Below are positions 47,532-57,658 of a stretch of 64,000 nucleotides of DNA, in pieces. The DNA is from Phlyctochytrium arcticum (lineage: Eukaryota; Chytridiomycota; Chytridiomycetes; Chytridiales; Chytridiaceae). The position numbers and the translations under genes are program-made. Numbering within the stretch: position 1 is the first letter of the stretch; each line of letters opens with the position of its first letter. Under the pieces are notes generated by a model that worked only from the letters and a program-made list of their open reading frames with translations, searched no databases and was not told where the DNA came from. The stretch lies in assembly GCA_025602905.1 (NCBI GenBank), contig JAHLKI010000018.1:310001-374000 (forward strand). Direction: 5' to 3'.

Positions 47532-48751
47532 AGGTCAACCGTTTGTTTCTCAGATACGTCGACGGCCGTTGGTGTCGGTTCAGATACTTTTTCGTTTGGA
47601 TTCCTGAGTAGATTGGTCCTCCATCCTGCCAATGTGTCGCTGCCAAAAGTTGAAAGGTTGGGAATGCTGAGGTGGCTGGCAAAACAATATCGTGTTTGTT
47701 GACACAGGAATGACAGCAGTGCAGCAGGGTCAGGCTGGGGATGTCAAAACTCCGTTGAAATCCTCTGGGATACCCTACTTATGCCAATCTCGCAGCATGC
47801 TGTGCGTTGACTGCAAAAAAAGTTCAAAGGCCCTATTCACAAACTTAATTTTCCCAGAAGAACCTTTCGGACTTTCGTCTAGAAACAGCTCCCATACCCC
47901 GCGTTGATTAAACCAATAGGAACTTCTGGTAACCCTGAGCAGCCGCTTAGGAGTGGTCAAAAGTTCTTGTAAATCTAATGAACAGCTGAGTATGGGGGTT
48001 GCTTCATACAGCTATGCTGCCAGTAGTCGTGTTGTGGCTGAAAGGTTCTTCTGGGTAGGTTTGTGGCTAGGGCGCTAGCCCCTTCCGGCAACATTTTGTA
48101 CGTTGGCAGGAAGAAATTTCTAGTGCCTGGCCAGAACTGAAGAAAAATTCTCCCATGCTCAAGTTACTTCAGTCTTCCCGCTGGGTACAATTTTGGATGA
48201 AGTGGGCTTACATACTGTGCAGCTCGCTGACTTCGGGACCACCCCACGCGGGCATTGACGAATTGGTTTGAGTTCGGAACCAGAGTTTGCGAAATCCAGT
48301 ATCGCATGGCACTGAAAGCCAGATAAAGTTCCATCAAAGCTCGATCGCACGGCTCCGAAACCCCTCCGTCCTGAGGAGACCAAATCCTGTCGATCGAGCC
48401 GCAATGAGCTCAACAAGATTTTCCAGTTCCTGCTTCCGCTGGCTGACGGGAGGAAGGTCTGAAAGCTTTTGTTTTGTTTTGGAATTTGGACAAAGATGAG
48501 TGAGATGTGAGTGTGACAGCCCAAGCTTACACGGTTACGCGACACGCGATTTCTCCCACAAGGTCTGGGCGAAGGTCGAGCGAGCGAGTGTCTTCCTGTG
48601 TCTAGCACTCTGTCCTCGAGTATATACAACGAAAATGCTATGAATAGGCACAAGATCAGAGGGTGAGGATTTCTCCGCCGAGGAAGGTCTCGGTGGCTGT
48701 GCCAGCACCAAATATTCAGAAGCCTTGCTCTGCCCATTTTGAATCCCCCCA
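47532..48751. other. Divergent intergenic region, USP / CEP350-like promoters
   Basis: About 1.2 kb between divergent ATGs. Several frames are open by chance, including one of 280 codons on the minus strand (48159-49001). That one overlaps the CEP350-like start and shows no domain. No RNA gene was recognised. Confidence 0.5.
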
Positions 48752-51700
48752 ATGTCGTTAGCCAATTCGAGTAATGGCACGCATCCTTCTGGGCGATATA
48801 GAGCAGATCGTACTGGTCATGAACGCACCCGCAACACGGAGGATATTCAAGCAAACATGAGGAAGAAGCGCCTTGCCCGTGGGCACGCGTCTGAACAAGA
48901 GCACGATACCAGTCAAGCACACCCTGGGAAGAAATCATATGAACCCGACTCCGTGAGAATTTACATGCAGCAGAAAGCAGAGCAGAGGCAAAAGGCGGCA
49001 AAGCTCGAGGCGCAACTTGCGGAGCAGAAGCGACAACAGGTCACCTCGTCTTTGAGGCAACTTGACTCCTTTCGTAAAAGACAAGGCAAAATCATTCGCC
49101 AACGGGCTGATAAACACAATGCTACCCACTCTTCGAATGCGCATTCGTTACGTGGCAGTCTGAAATCCAGTGTGGATCGTCCAAATCTTACAAAAGATTT
49201 GCCATCAGTACATCAGGCCAGAAATGCGCGCGTCTCACATATAAACATGAGCGGTCCTGAGAAAAACGCTCCCCAATTTACCCAACATTCCGGACCTACT
49301 TTGCCTGGCGCTCACATAAATGCAAATGCTAGTAGTGCACATCACAAATTACAATCGCTGGTGCATGGTGCAATGGCGCTGCAAGAGCGGATCAAGCGAT
49401 GTCTGCCGGATGCGCACTGTGATGAAACGTCAGCCGACACTTCAGACAGTGATTCGGAATCGATGACTTCAATAGCGCCTACCCTTCCCGCAAAATCCAT
49501 TGACAGGCTGCCTTTTCAACAATCTGGCGCTTCCGGAATTTTGCTAGACACTGGGTTGCAAAATTTACGAGTAGGTCATCGGGAGGCGCTACCCAAACCC
49601 AGGCACAATGGCCTTTCTCACAATCATACTAATATTCGAGAGGACGAAGAAAGCGAGTCCGTTGCCGTACCTGGCCATAGTTTGGCGAGTGATTATCCAG
49701 AGTTTGGGTTTTCCGTCCCTACATCGTCCATGTCTGCTTCGGATGGAATTATGCGATCGACATTTAAAAGCAAATTGCACTCGAGCATAACATCGAATAA
49801 CGCTATCAATCCTTCAGGGCCAATAAGTATACTGCGTCGATATGAACTTTTGAGGAAACAAAAACACAATGGGGTTCAAGTAACATCAGAAATGAAACTA
49901 CACAACCGTGCTCCAAATTCCGCTAATTCTTCATGGGCTACCCCAAGAGATAAAGCAGAAGGCGAAGATGACTACTACAACATCATCAACGTCATACGTA
50001 GGAAATGTCCTCAAAAGAATTTGGTCGTCTCTAAGCAACAGGAAGAACTTCCCAAGAAATGGTCGTCACCATACAATCGAAGGTCACAGACATCATCTGA
50101 ATTTAAAGGCCGTGAAAACATTGACCCACAACTGCGTACCGCGGGTTCTTTGATTGTTGGTTCTATATGCATCGATACTGACGAGGACGAAAGTTCGCTT
50201 CAGCACGTCGGGAGCGAATACTCTGAAGTTTCAGCCCAGAGAAAAGGGATAGAATCGATCACTTCGAGGCTCAGGGAAAATTTGGACGAGAACTCGATGG
50301 GGACGCGGCATACACCACTTAAAAATATGCCGAGCTTGGAACCCCCTAAGGAGAATCCTAAAGCATTCAATATTGCCAAACACTCGCTTTCCAAATCTCC
50401 GAATTCTCAGTCGTTACCAGGCGCCGGCCCGCACATTTCAAATAGTGGTTCTTTACCACAACGCAAAGAAAATTTTGGTAAGGACTCAACTATGCCCACA
50501 TCCGGTACAGCGTCATCTTCAGGAAAGTCGCCACGGAAAAGACGTGTGAAACATACCCAAGACCATGGAACATTCGCAGAGAGTCGCCATGCTCTTGATC
50601 AACACCAACGGTTATCGCCAACTTCGCTATCCCGTAAGCTTACTGCGGAGATGAACCTTCTCGAGGCGGTGGAGGAATCTAGATGGCAGCTGGCTGAGCT
50701 GGAGCGACATGAGGGTATGGGAGTTACAGGGCTGCAAGTGAAGGAGCTGGGTGCTGCATTGCTTGAAAAAGAGCGGCATTATGATATGGACTTAGACATG
50801 GCCCGTAAAGCCCGGGAAATTCGAGCGGCGCAATCCTCTGCATCCAATGTTCAGAACCGACCAGCTCTGCCACTTCAAGAACCACCAGTAAGCGTTCTTG
50901 ATCTTGATTCAGAGGTTCAGGACGCATATTCGAACAATACTTTTGAAGAGATTTCCAGCTTTCCAATTCCAGGAGATGGGGAAATGTTTGACACTTCAAT
51001 TGCAATACCGCCCAGTGTTTCGCAGACACACGGTCAAGAAAGTTCAATGGTACATGCTGAAAGGGACGATATTTCTGAAATGGGAACGAACGACGAAAGG
51101 GTGATTGGTCGACAGCCGGCCGGTGATGATATTAGCATGGTATTTTCTTTACCGTTTCGTGGCGAAATTTATGGAAAATGACTGATTGGTTACTGGCCCG
51201 TTTCAGATCGCCTCGGAATATGACCAACAAAACTTTACCCCTTCTGCGGCACACAGTGACAATATCATACCAAACAACCTGACGAGAACCACAACGCAAA
51301 CGGACGCCGACAGTCTCAAATCTGACACGCATTTTGCGGCCAGTGTTCGTAGTCTGCCACCAATGCATCAGTCCCAAAATGCCCACCGACCTGACCACCC
51401 AAAGGAACGAGGGATGGAGCGACTTGTCGTCAAACTCCGTGAGGCGCGAGATGCCGTTCAGCTAGAGAAGTTGGAAAGAAAAGAGCATAAATTGAAGTTA
51501 AGCCGTAAAATTGCGGAAATTTTGATTGCCAAGAAACAAGAAAGCAAGGAATGGAGGAGCAGGCTGGCCATTGAAGAAGCTCAAATAGCTACAATGCTGG
51601 ATGACGTATTACTGGATCCCGAGACTCATGCCAATTCCAATCAAGCTGTTGCCCCATCCAAAAAGTCAAATTCTTTCCACAGTACTGTGTTAGCGGAGAA

Positions 51701-54700
51701 AGCTCAGAAGCTCGATAAACAAACGGGTAGCAGGAGCGATCGTCCCTTTAGTGTTTCCACTGATTCCGCTTCAAAACGTTTACCAAATACCATCCGACGA
51801 GACTTATCAGATAATTCTACTCCATCAATTAGTAACAATTCTGTGGTTGAGTCTCCAAGCAATGGATTTGAGGAGGAGGACATTGACGAACCTTTGACTG
51901 ATATCGTCGCCTCCGCGGCCGAACCTGATGATGACTTTTTATCCGAAATCCCCACCGCTGAGGACATTTCCGAGATCTCAGAGTTGGTGGACACCAAGTC
52001 TCGAAAAACAGTAGTGGCTTCCTCAAATTCATATGACGATGAGGCTTTGGAAGACATTGCAAGCGTTGACCATCATGACCGGAAAACTCCCCCGCAAAAC
52101 GAACACTCCTTGCGTATCTCTCAAATAGTAGATGGTAAATGCAAGGAATCAATTTCCAGATTCAACAACTAATCACAATTCCTATGCAGAGGGGAGCGCC
52201 CACATTCTCAGACGGATTGAAACCTTGCGGCAGCAGCTGTCGGAACGCAAGACCCGCGCTGACCTCTTGAGTCGCGCTAAACTAGAGAAGCAACAGAATG
52301 TAAAGGAAAAGCTGAAGGTCACCGAGAAGAGCTTGAAAAGAGAGTTAATGGTTCGTTAGAGCTTGACAATATCTGCCAAGGGAAAATACCTTACATTTCC
52401 TTACAGTCAATTGATGCCATCATCACCCGTACCGAAAGGGATATTGAGAATATTTCATTTAATGGTCTTTTAGACGAACCCACCGATTTTTCGATTCACA
52501 AAACAGATAAACTAGCCCCTGGTGTTAGCCAAGATCCTGTTGACGACCCTGCTACTAGTGCCGACGACATATCCTCTTTTATCAGTCACGATTCGATCGC
52601 AAGTCCACAACGTCCAGCATTGGCTACAGTCCGCCGAACACCAGAAACGCCAGCTTTGGGACTAGAGAAGACAGTTTCCCAAAAAGATGAAGCACTGGCA
52701 GAAACCGAAGTCATCGACGAGGATCTACAGTCCTTTGAGGCAGATTCAATAGGAGTTGTTGCCGACTATAGTCAGGAAAGTTTTGAAAGAGACAACAGCG
52801 TGGAAAGTGAAAGCCGCGGGACAGACTCATCATCTCCGCAAGATGTGGACGCATCTATTCCTGTAAAACCGGATCTATCAGATCCGCCTGCAGCTAGTGG
52901 GGAAAAGTCTGTAGACATTCAGCTTGGACATACCGGCACACTAACACAAGAGAGCGCGTATTCCGATGCCACTGGTCGGGGAATGGACGAGATCACGATA
53001 TCTGGGCCTTCAAAGTCGGGAGCTGGTGTGGCCGCTGTTTTGGCCGCTGGTATGGTCGCTGGTGTAATCGCTGGTGGGGACGAGAGGAATGGATCGGACA
53101 GCAACTCTCCTTCTCAAGAACTATATATCAGAGAGAAGACAGTTTCCCAAAAAGATGAAGCACTGGCGGAAACCGAAGTCATCGACGAGGATCTACAGTC
53201 CTTTGAGGCAGATTCAATAGGAGTTGGTGCCGACTATAGTCAGGAAAGTTTTGAAAAAGACGACAGCGTGGTGGAAAGTGAACGCCGTGGGACAGACTCA
53301 TCATCCCCGCCAGACGCAGACGCTTCTATTCCTGTAAAGCCGGATCTATCAGATCCGGCTGAAGCTAGTGGGGAAAAGTCCTTAGACATTCAGCTTGAAC
53401 ATACAGGCACGCCAAACCAAGAGAGCGCGTATTCCGATGCAACTGGTCGGGGAATGGAAGAGATGACGATATCTGGGCCTTCAAAGTCGGGAGCTGGCGT
53501 GGTCGCTGGTTTGGCCGCTGGTATGGTCACTGGTGTGGTCGCTGGTGTAATTGCTGGTGGCAACGATAGTCCTCATACTCCCGAGATCACTCCGCCTTCA
53601 GAACAGGTGGAGGATTCGGAATATCCTGACGAAGTTGATGAAGAGATTGAGTCATTCTCGGAGCATACTCCTATTTCGGAGATAGTGTTTCCCGCCACGG
53701 AACTAACGGCCGAACAACCCAAGCCGACTCTAGCCACTCAGTCAACCTCCGATGGCATGACACAAAAGTCGCTTGACGTCCATGGACCCACCGTCGCTGA
53801 CGTGGCCGACGCGTTGAATGTGGAAAATCAAGTTCCACAAAGCAGTACGATCCCCGAGCAACATGAAACTAGTCAAGCCGTATATCCTGGTTTGACTGAA
53901 CCCTCAGTTCCCAAGATGGTGGTAAGTATTTCCCAAACATGATTGGACCGGGAGTGGACTTTAACGAGATTGTAGGATCAGCCCATGCCTGTCCAGCAAG
54001 TCTCAGAATCCGCAATAGAAAGCTTAACCCAGGGTTTCATTGATGCCTTGTTAACAGACTCGGTGGAAGGTAAGGCCATTGGTCTGATAGGAGTTTCTTG
54101 TTTGCTTAGACTTTCTTCCAGCAATTTCCAACATCAGTCAGAGGCTGACACCCCCCAAACAAGATGAGCCCACACCAGTCGCATATATGGATCAGAGAGT
54201 GGTCCCTAATTCTTGTCTTGACACTGCCAAGGTGGTGGAGGAGCGGTATAATCCGGCAAAGGACGTAGTCCTCGCCGCCGCCCAAGCGGATCACTCGAAA
54301 GCCAATGATGTGGCAGAGGCCCTAATGCAAAATCTTCTCGATGACGCTGTTACCGCAATGACACCCAAAAGCTTGCCTGTTGTTCAGAGCCCTCCTACGA
54401 GCATCAAACCCGATAATTCGCCCATTATACCCAATATCACAGACAGCGAGATGTCAAACTCGGAGCAGGTTGTTGCGTTTGCGCGGGATTTGTTAACGAA
54501 TCACCTCCCTGCGGACAAGACGATCAATGGGAAATTTTTGAAAGCCCCAGTTATACCAAATGTAGCGCTTGAGTCGATGAAGATTGACAAGCGCGGTGCA
54601 TACATTTTGAACCGATACCCGTTAATCTTTGATGCGACAAATGAAGCGTTGCAAGAAGTTTTCGAACCACATTATCGTTATTACGAATCTCAATTGCGGC

Positions 54701-54966
54701 ACTTGCATCGGAAGCGAATGCTCCCACCAAGGGGTCTCACCCACGAGCAAGTTATAGAAAGTGCTATAAAGCATGTTCGACAGTGGGCGGATTACAAGGA
54801 GGACCATGGCGAGAATCTGGATTCATTGCTGATTGGCGAGGTCCATGCGGCAGAGAAACGCTGGAAAGATCGATCCGAATTTGACGAACAGGTCAAAGAA
54901 GCTGTGTTCCAAGATTTGTGGGAACATTTGTTGGACGATACTGTAGCAACAGTACAGCGGATATGA
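48752..54966 (+). CDS. CEP350-like centriole/basal-body protein
   Basis: Six exons: 48752-51139, 51207-52134, 52190-52350, 52407-53921, 53976-54069, 54122-54966 (1976 aa). Features resembling the CEP350/CAP350 family: a basic coiled N-terminal motif (VRIYMQQKAEQRQKAAKLE, about 68-130), long Ser-rich disordered regions, and coiled coils near 865-930 and 1105-1170 (HILRRIETLRQQLSERKTRA, LEKQQNVKEKLKVTEKSLKR). A C-terminal helical domain (about 1845-1976) has YILNRYPLIFDATNEALQEV, then LLIGEVHAAEKRWKD and VFQDLWEHLLDDTVATVQ. It is like the C-terminus shared by CEP350 and plant TON1-recruiting proteins. Animal CEP350 works with FOP/CEP19 at centrioles and cilia bases, so a basal-body role is inferred. 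Exon 4 carries a 468-bp tandem duplication. The N-terminal similarity is short, so the family call is moderate. A piece of the 3' end is duplicated 2.2 kb downstream. Confidence 0.72.
52665..53565 (+). repeat. 468-bp in-frame tandem duplication with hydrophobic Gly/Val/Ala segment
   Basis: Copy 1 spans 52665-53132 and copy 2 starts at 53133, both beginning GAGAAGACAGTTTCCC. Each encodes about 156 residues: EKTVSQKDEALAETEVIDED, an acidic DYSQESFE motif, a Ser/Asp linker, then a Gly/Ala/Val-rich hydrophobic stretch (GVAAVLAAGMVAGVIAGG in copy 1, longer in copy 2). Nucleotide identity is very high, with scattered substitutions and a few in-frame insertions in copy 2. The duplication is therefore recent or homogenised. 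Confidence 0.92.
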
Positions 54967-55028
54967 TTTTTTGGAATGTACATAGATTACAATTTTGGGA
55001 ATGTATATAGTGTTAAATTTATCTCTCG
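54849..55028 (+). repeat. Copy A of the duplicated CEP350-like 3' end (within the gene and its 3'UTR)
   Basis: The last 39 codons and the first about 60 bp of 3'UTR of the CEP350-like gene recur at 57049-57240. Shared landmarks are GGCAGAGAAACGCTGGAA, TTTGTGGGAACATTTG and two GGGAATGTACATAG-like motifs in the UTR. This copy is intact and is taken as the parental one. Confidence 0.9.
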
Positions 55029-56483
55029 GCAATGTCAGACTATCGTCCTCGTAAGAAGGCTAGGTACCGGCCAAAATGCCTGCCTACCTATCATTGCTCC
55101 TGGACTGAATCAAGCACTACCACCCGTGCCAGAGCACCTGTTACAAACTCTTCTTATACAGGATGCTCCAGGCCCAATCGCATCTTCATCATCATTGCAA
55201 CAACGAAGGACCCGCAAGCAAGTGGATGCGCAAGTGGAGAGATCTGGTCAACCTGCACGGCGCCTGCGAAACGCACTGGACTCAAAAAGGGCAGTTGGGC
55301 ATTGGCAAAATTGCGTGCCATCACTCAGCCGGTTGGCCAGCTCCTCACACTAGACGGGATAGAAGTGACCATACAACCGGCACATCAATCACGGGACCTA
55401 AGGTCGGAATCGCAATCCAGGCGAAGTGCGTCCGGGACACTCAAACCCTTGAACAAAGAACAGATCACGTAGGTAGGCCCTAACCGGCGAGCAGCGATGA
55501 AGATAGGAAGATTGTCCCCTCCCAAACGCGTCCGGAAGCAATTCGGTACATAGGAGCAGCGAGGTCGAGAAAATCCTAGCAACAACGCGCTATTGGGCAT
55601 GGAATGTCCTGAAGGCCACATTCAGCGGCAAAAGGGAAACTGGGAGAGGAAATGTGAAGGCGAAATGCTGTAGGACCGAAGACATACTGGGGTAATTTAA
55701 GGAGGTGCTGCCACACACAGCCGGGAAAGCACAATACGTGGGAAAAAACAAATCAGCAAACTTGGTAGATCGTCAGCGTTGTAACGGACAGTAGGAGATT
55801 TCATCAGCTAGATAGAGACGGTAAAAGGGGCAAGATTGAAGAGCTTGTTAGAGTTGGAACTGATATCATGGGCGTGGGGAAATATGGAAAATAGGAGCAA
55901 GTCAACATGAGCGGAAATTCTTGAAATCAGTAAAATAACTAGATCGTCAGCGTGATAACGGACAAAGGGAGAACTGAACAGCCAAACAGAGCCAGTCGAA
56001 AGGCCGGAGATATAGAGCAAATTGTAGGAAATCAACATGTAGGAAAAAAATTAGCCAAAAAGCACGGAAATTCGTGAAATAGCCAAATTACTAGCTCGCC
56101 AGTGTGGTAACGGACAAGGAGAGAGCTGAACAGGGTAAACAGAGACAGTGAAATAGGTAGGCATAGAGGGCAAATTAGAGAGCACGAATTGATACCACAA
56201 CCACGCGGAAAAAAAGAAACAGAAGGAAATCAACATGAAGGGAAAACGGACGCGCTGAAATCTGCAGAGAGAAACTTCAAACACAATATGGACATGGCAA
56301 AAGGGACAGGATCCAAATAAAAAATGAGAATGAGAGAATTTGGGAAACGTCAACATGGGACAAAAATCCTTGGTAATGCCAAAACAATCAGCGAATTGGC
56401 GGAGAAATAGGGCCGGGCCAGATCCTTAACTGGTGGAAAAGCGACGCCAGATAAGTGACCGACGTCTTCAGAGTGTAATCCGA
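55029..56483. other. Decayed, gene-poor region between the two copies
   Basis: About 1.45 kb. Overlapping frames of 100-146 codons near 55030-55480 are all short, show no domain and disagree in frame, so no gene is called. The second half is an A/G-rich minisatellite. It is probably the left part of the relic transposon or flanking debris. Confidence 0.5.
55766..56250 (+). repeat. Degenerate minisatellite, about 152-174 bp units
   Basis: Three imperfect units start at about 55766, 55940 and 56092. Each begins TAG(A/C)TCG(T/C)CAG(C/T)GT and continues with TAACGGACA and a purine-rich stretch. Units 2 and 3 also share a GAACAGCCAAACAGAGCCAG-type stretch. Spacings are 174 and 152 bp. Confidence 0.75.
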
Positions 56484-57048
56484 TTTCCCGACAGTGGCGA
56501 TAATCATTGGTGTTGCCACCGCCATTGATGGCACGCATTTTCAGCTCAGGAAGCCTGTCGGCGATGAAATTAACAACGCCTACACCGATCACCACCGACA
56601 GCAGTCTATCATTTGCCAGGCGGTATGCGACGCGCAAGGTCTCTTTCGCGATGTAAGTTGCTTCTGACCAATGTGCACCCCACCCTGCGCTCGTCCGTAT
56701 TCTCATGGCATAGGTCAACATCGGCTGGGCGGGAAGCGTCCATGACAGACGTGTTTTTACCAATTCCAAGCACGGTCAATCTCTGAGGAGCAGCAACTCC
56801 ATTCTTCCTCCCAACCACTTCTTGCTGGCTACGGACTAGCATTGTATATGATGGTACCATAAAAGGGCCTGGTCAACCCATCCGCCAAGCAACTGAAATT
56901 TCCATTTCATGCACTCCTCATCCCGCATTATTGTCGAGCAGGCATTTGGCCGTTTGAAGGGCCGCTGGAGAATTCTCAGGATCGAGCAGCAGGAAGACGT
57001 CGGGTCCATAGTTCGTGTCACCCACACGTGCATGATATTGCACAACCT
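56484..57048 (+). pseudogene. PIF/Harbinger transposase relic (DDE_Tnp_4 type)
   Basis: Fragments of a Harbinger-type DDE transposase, in three frames and with stop codons. First Asp in FPTVAIIIGVATAIDGTHF (about 56484-56540), then the core IICQAVCDAQGLFRDV. The second Asp is in GWAGSVHDRRVFTNS (about 56723-56767). A decayed HFLLATD stretch follows. The Glu motif is RIIVEQAFGRLKGRWRIL with CMILHNL (about 56927-57048). The order and spacing of the acidic residues match the family; frameshifts and stops show it is dead. The transposase C-terminus is cut exactly where similarity to the CEP350-like 3' end begins. No terminal inverted repeats or target-site duplication could be identified by eye. 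Confidence 0.88.
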
Positions 57049-57240
57049 GGCAGAGAAACGCTGGAAGGACAGGTCTGAATTTGATTAACACGTGAAGGAG
57101 GCAGTGTTCCAAAGTTTGTGGGAACATTTGCTGGACGACGCGATCGCGAAAGTACAAACGCTGGCAGATAAAATGTTTTGGGAATGTACATATTCATATT
57201 TTTGGGATGTACATAGAATGAAATTTAAAGTTATTTATCG
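57049..57240 (+). pseudogene. Copy B: truncated duplicate of the CEP350-like 3' end
   Basis: Encodes AEKRWKDRSEFD, a stop, then VKEAVFQSLWEHLLDDAIAK. This parallels the last residues of the CEP350-like protein, followed by matching 3'UTR motifs. It carries a nonsense codon and several substitutions, so it is non-functional. It is joined directly to the Harbinger relic and lies exactly 2200 bp from copy A. The divergence suggests an old duplication. Confidence 0.88.
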
Positions 57241-57658
57241 GTTTAATAAGGAAATTGGGTGATTATTGGCATTAATGAAGTTGCTACGTTGACTGAAGCA
57301 CACCAAGAATCTACTTGGATTCAAGATGCTTTTGATAATCAAATATATAGATATGTGTATGTCGGCTGCTTGAGTCGGAGCACTCGGGAATGCCAGCGCA
57401 AGGTGTTGGTATTGCGCGGTTGGACCAAAAACGGAAAGACACCACTTGGTCGTGTCAAGATGTGTCGAAGGTTTCCAAAAGGGATAAACAAAAGTCGATG
57501 TTGTGTAAGATTTGCTTCGGACGCACGATAAGCTTGTTGAGCAAAGGGGATACGTGAGAAGCATGATGAGGACTGGAGGTTCGTTGTTCGATGGCGAGTT
57601 TGTTATGCTGTTCGTGGCACGAGGTGATGTTGCTTGTCGGATGCCGATTGTAACTAGT
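57241..57658. other. Intergenic, 3' flank of the TEAD-like gene
   Basis: About 420 bp between copy B and the stop codon of the minus-strand TEAD-like gene. Frames open on both strands have no recognisable domain. Probably 3'UTR and spacer. Confidence 0.45.

Noticed and set aside
48159..49001. 280-codon open frame on the minus strand
   Set aside because: Overlaps the CEP350-like start on the opposite strand, shows no domain, and looks like mixed low-complexity translation. Probably a chance frame in promoter plus antisense coding sequence.
55032..55472. 146-codon frame that might be the second (Myb-like) Harbinger protein
   Set aside because: No SANT/Myb tryptophan pattern, and other frames are equally open. 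Treated as debris.
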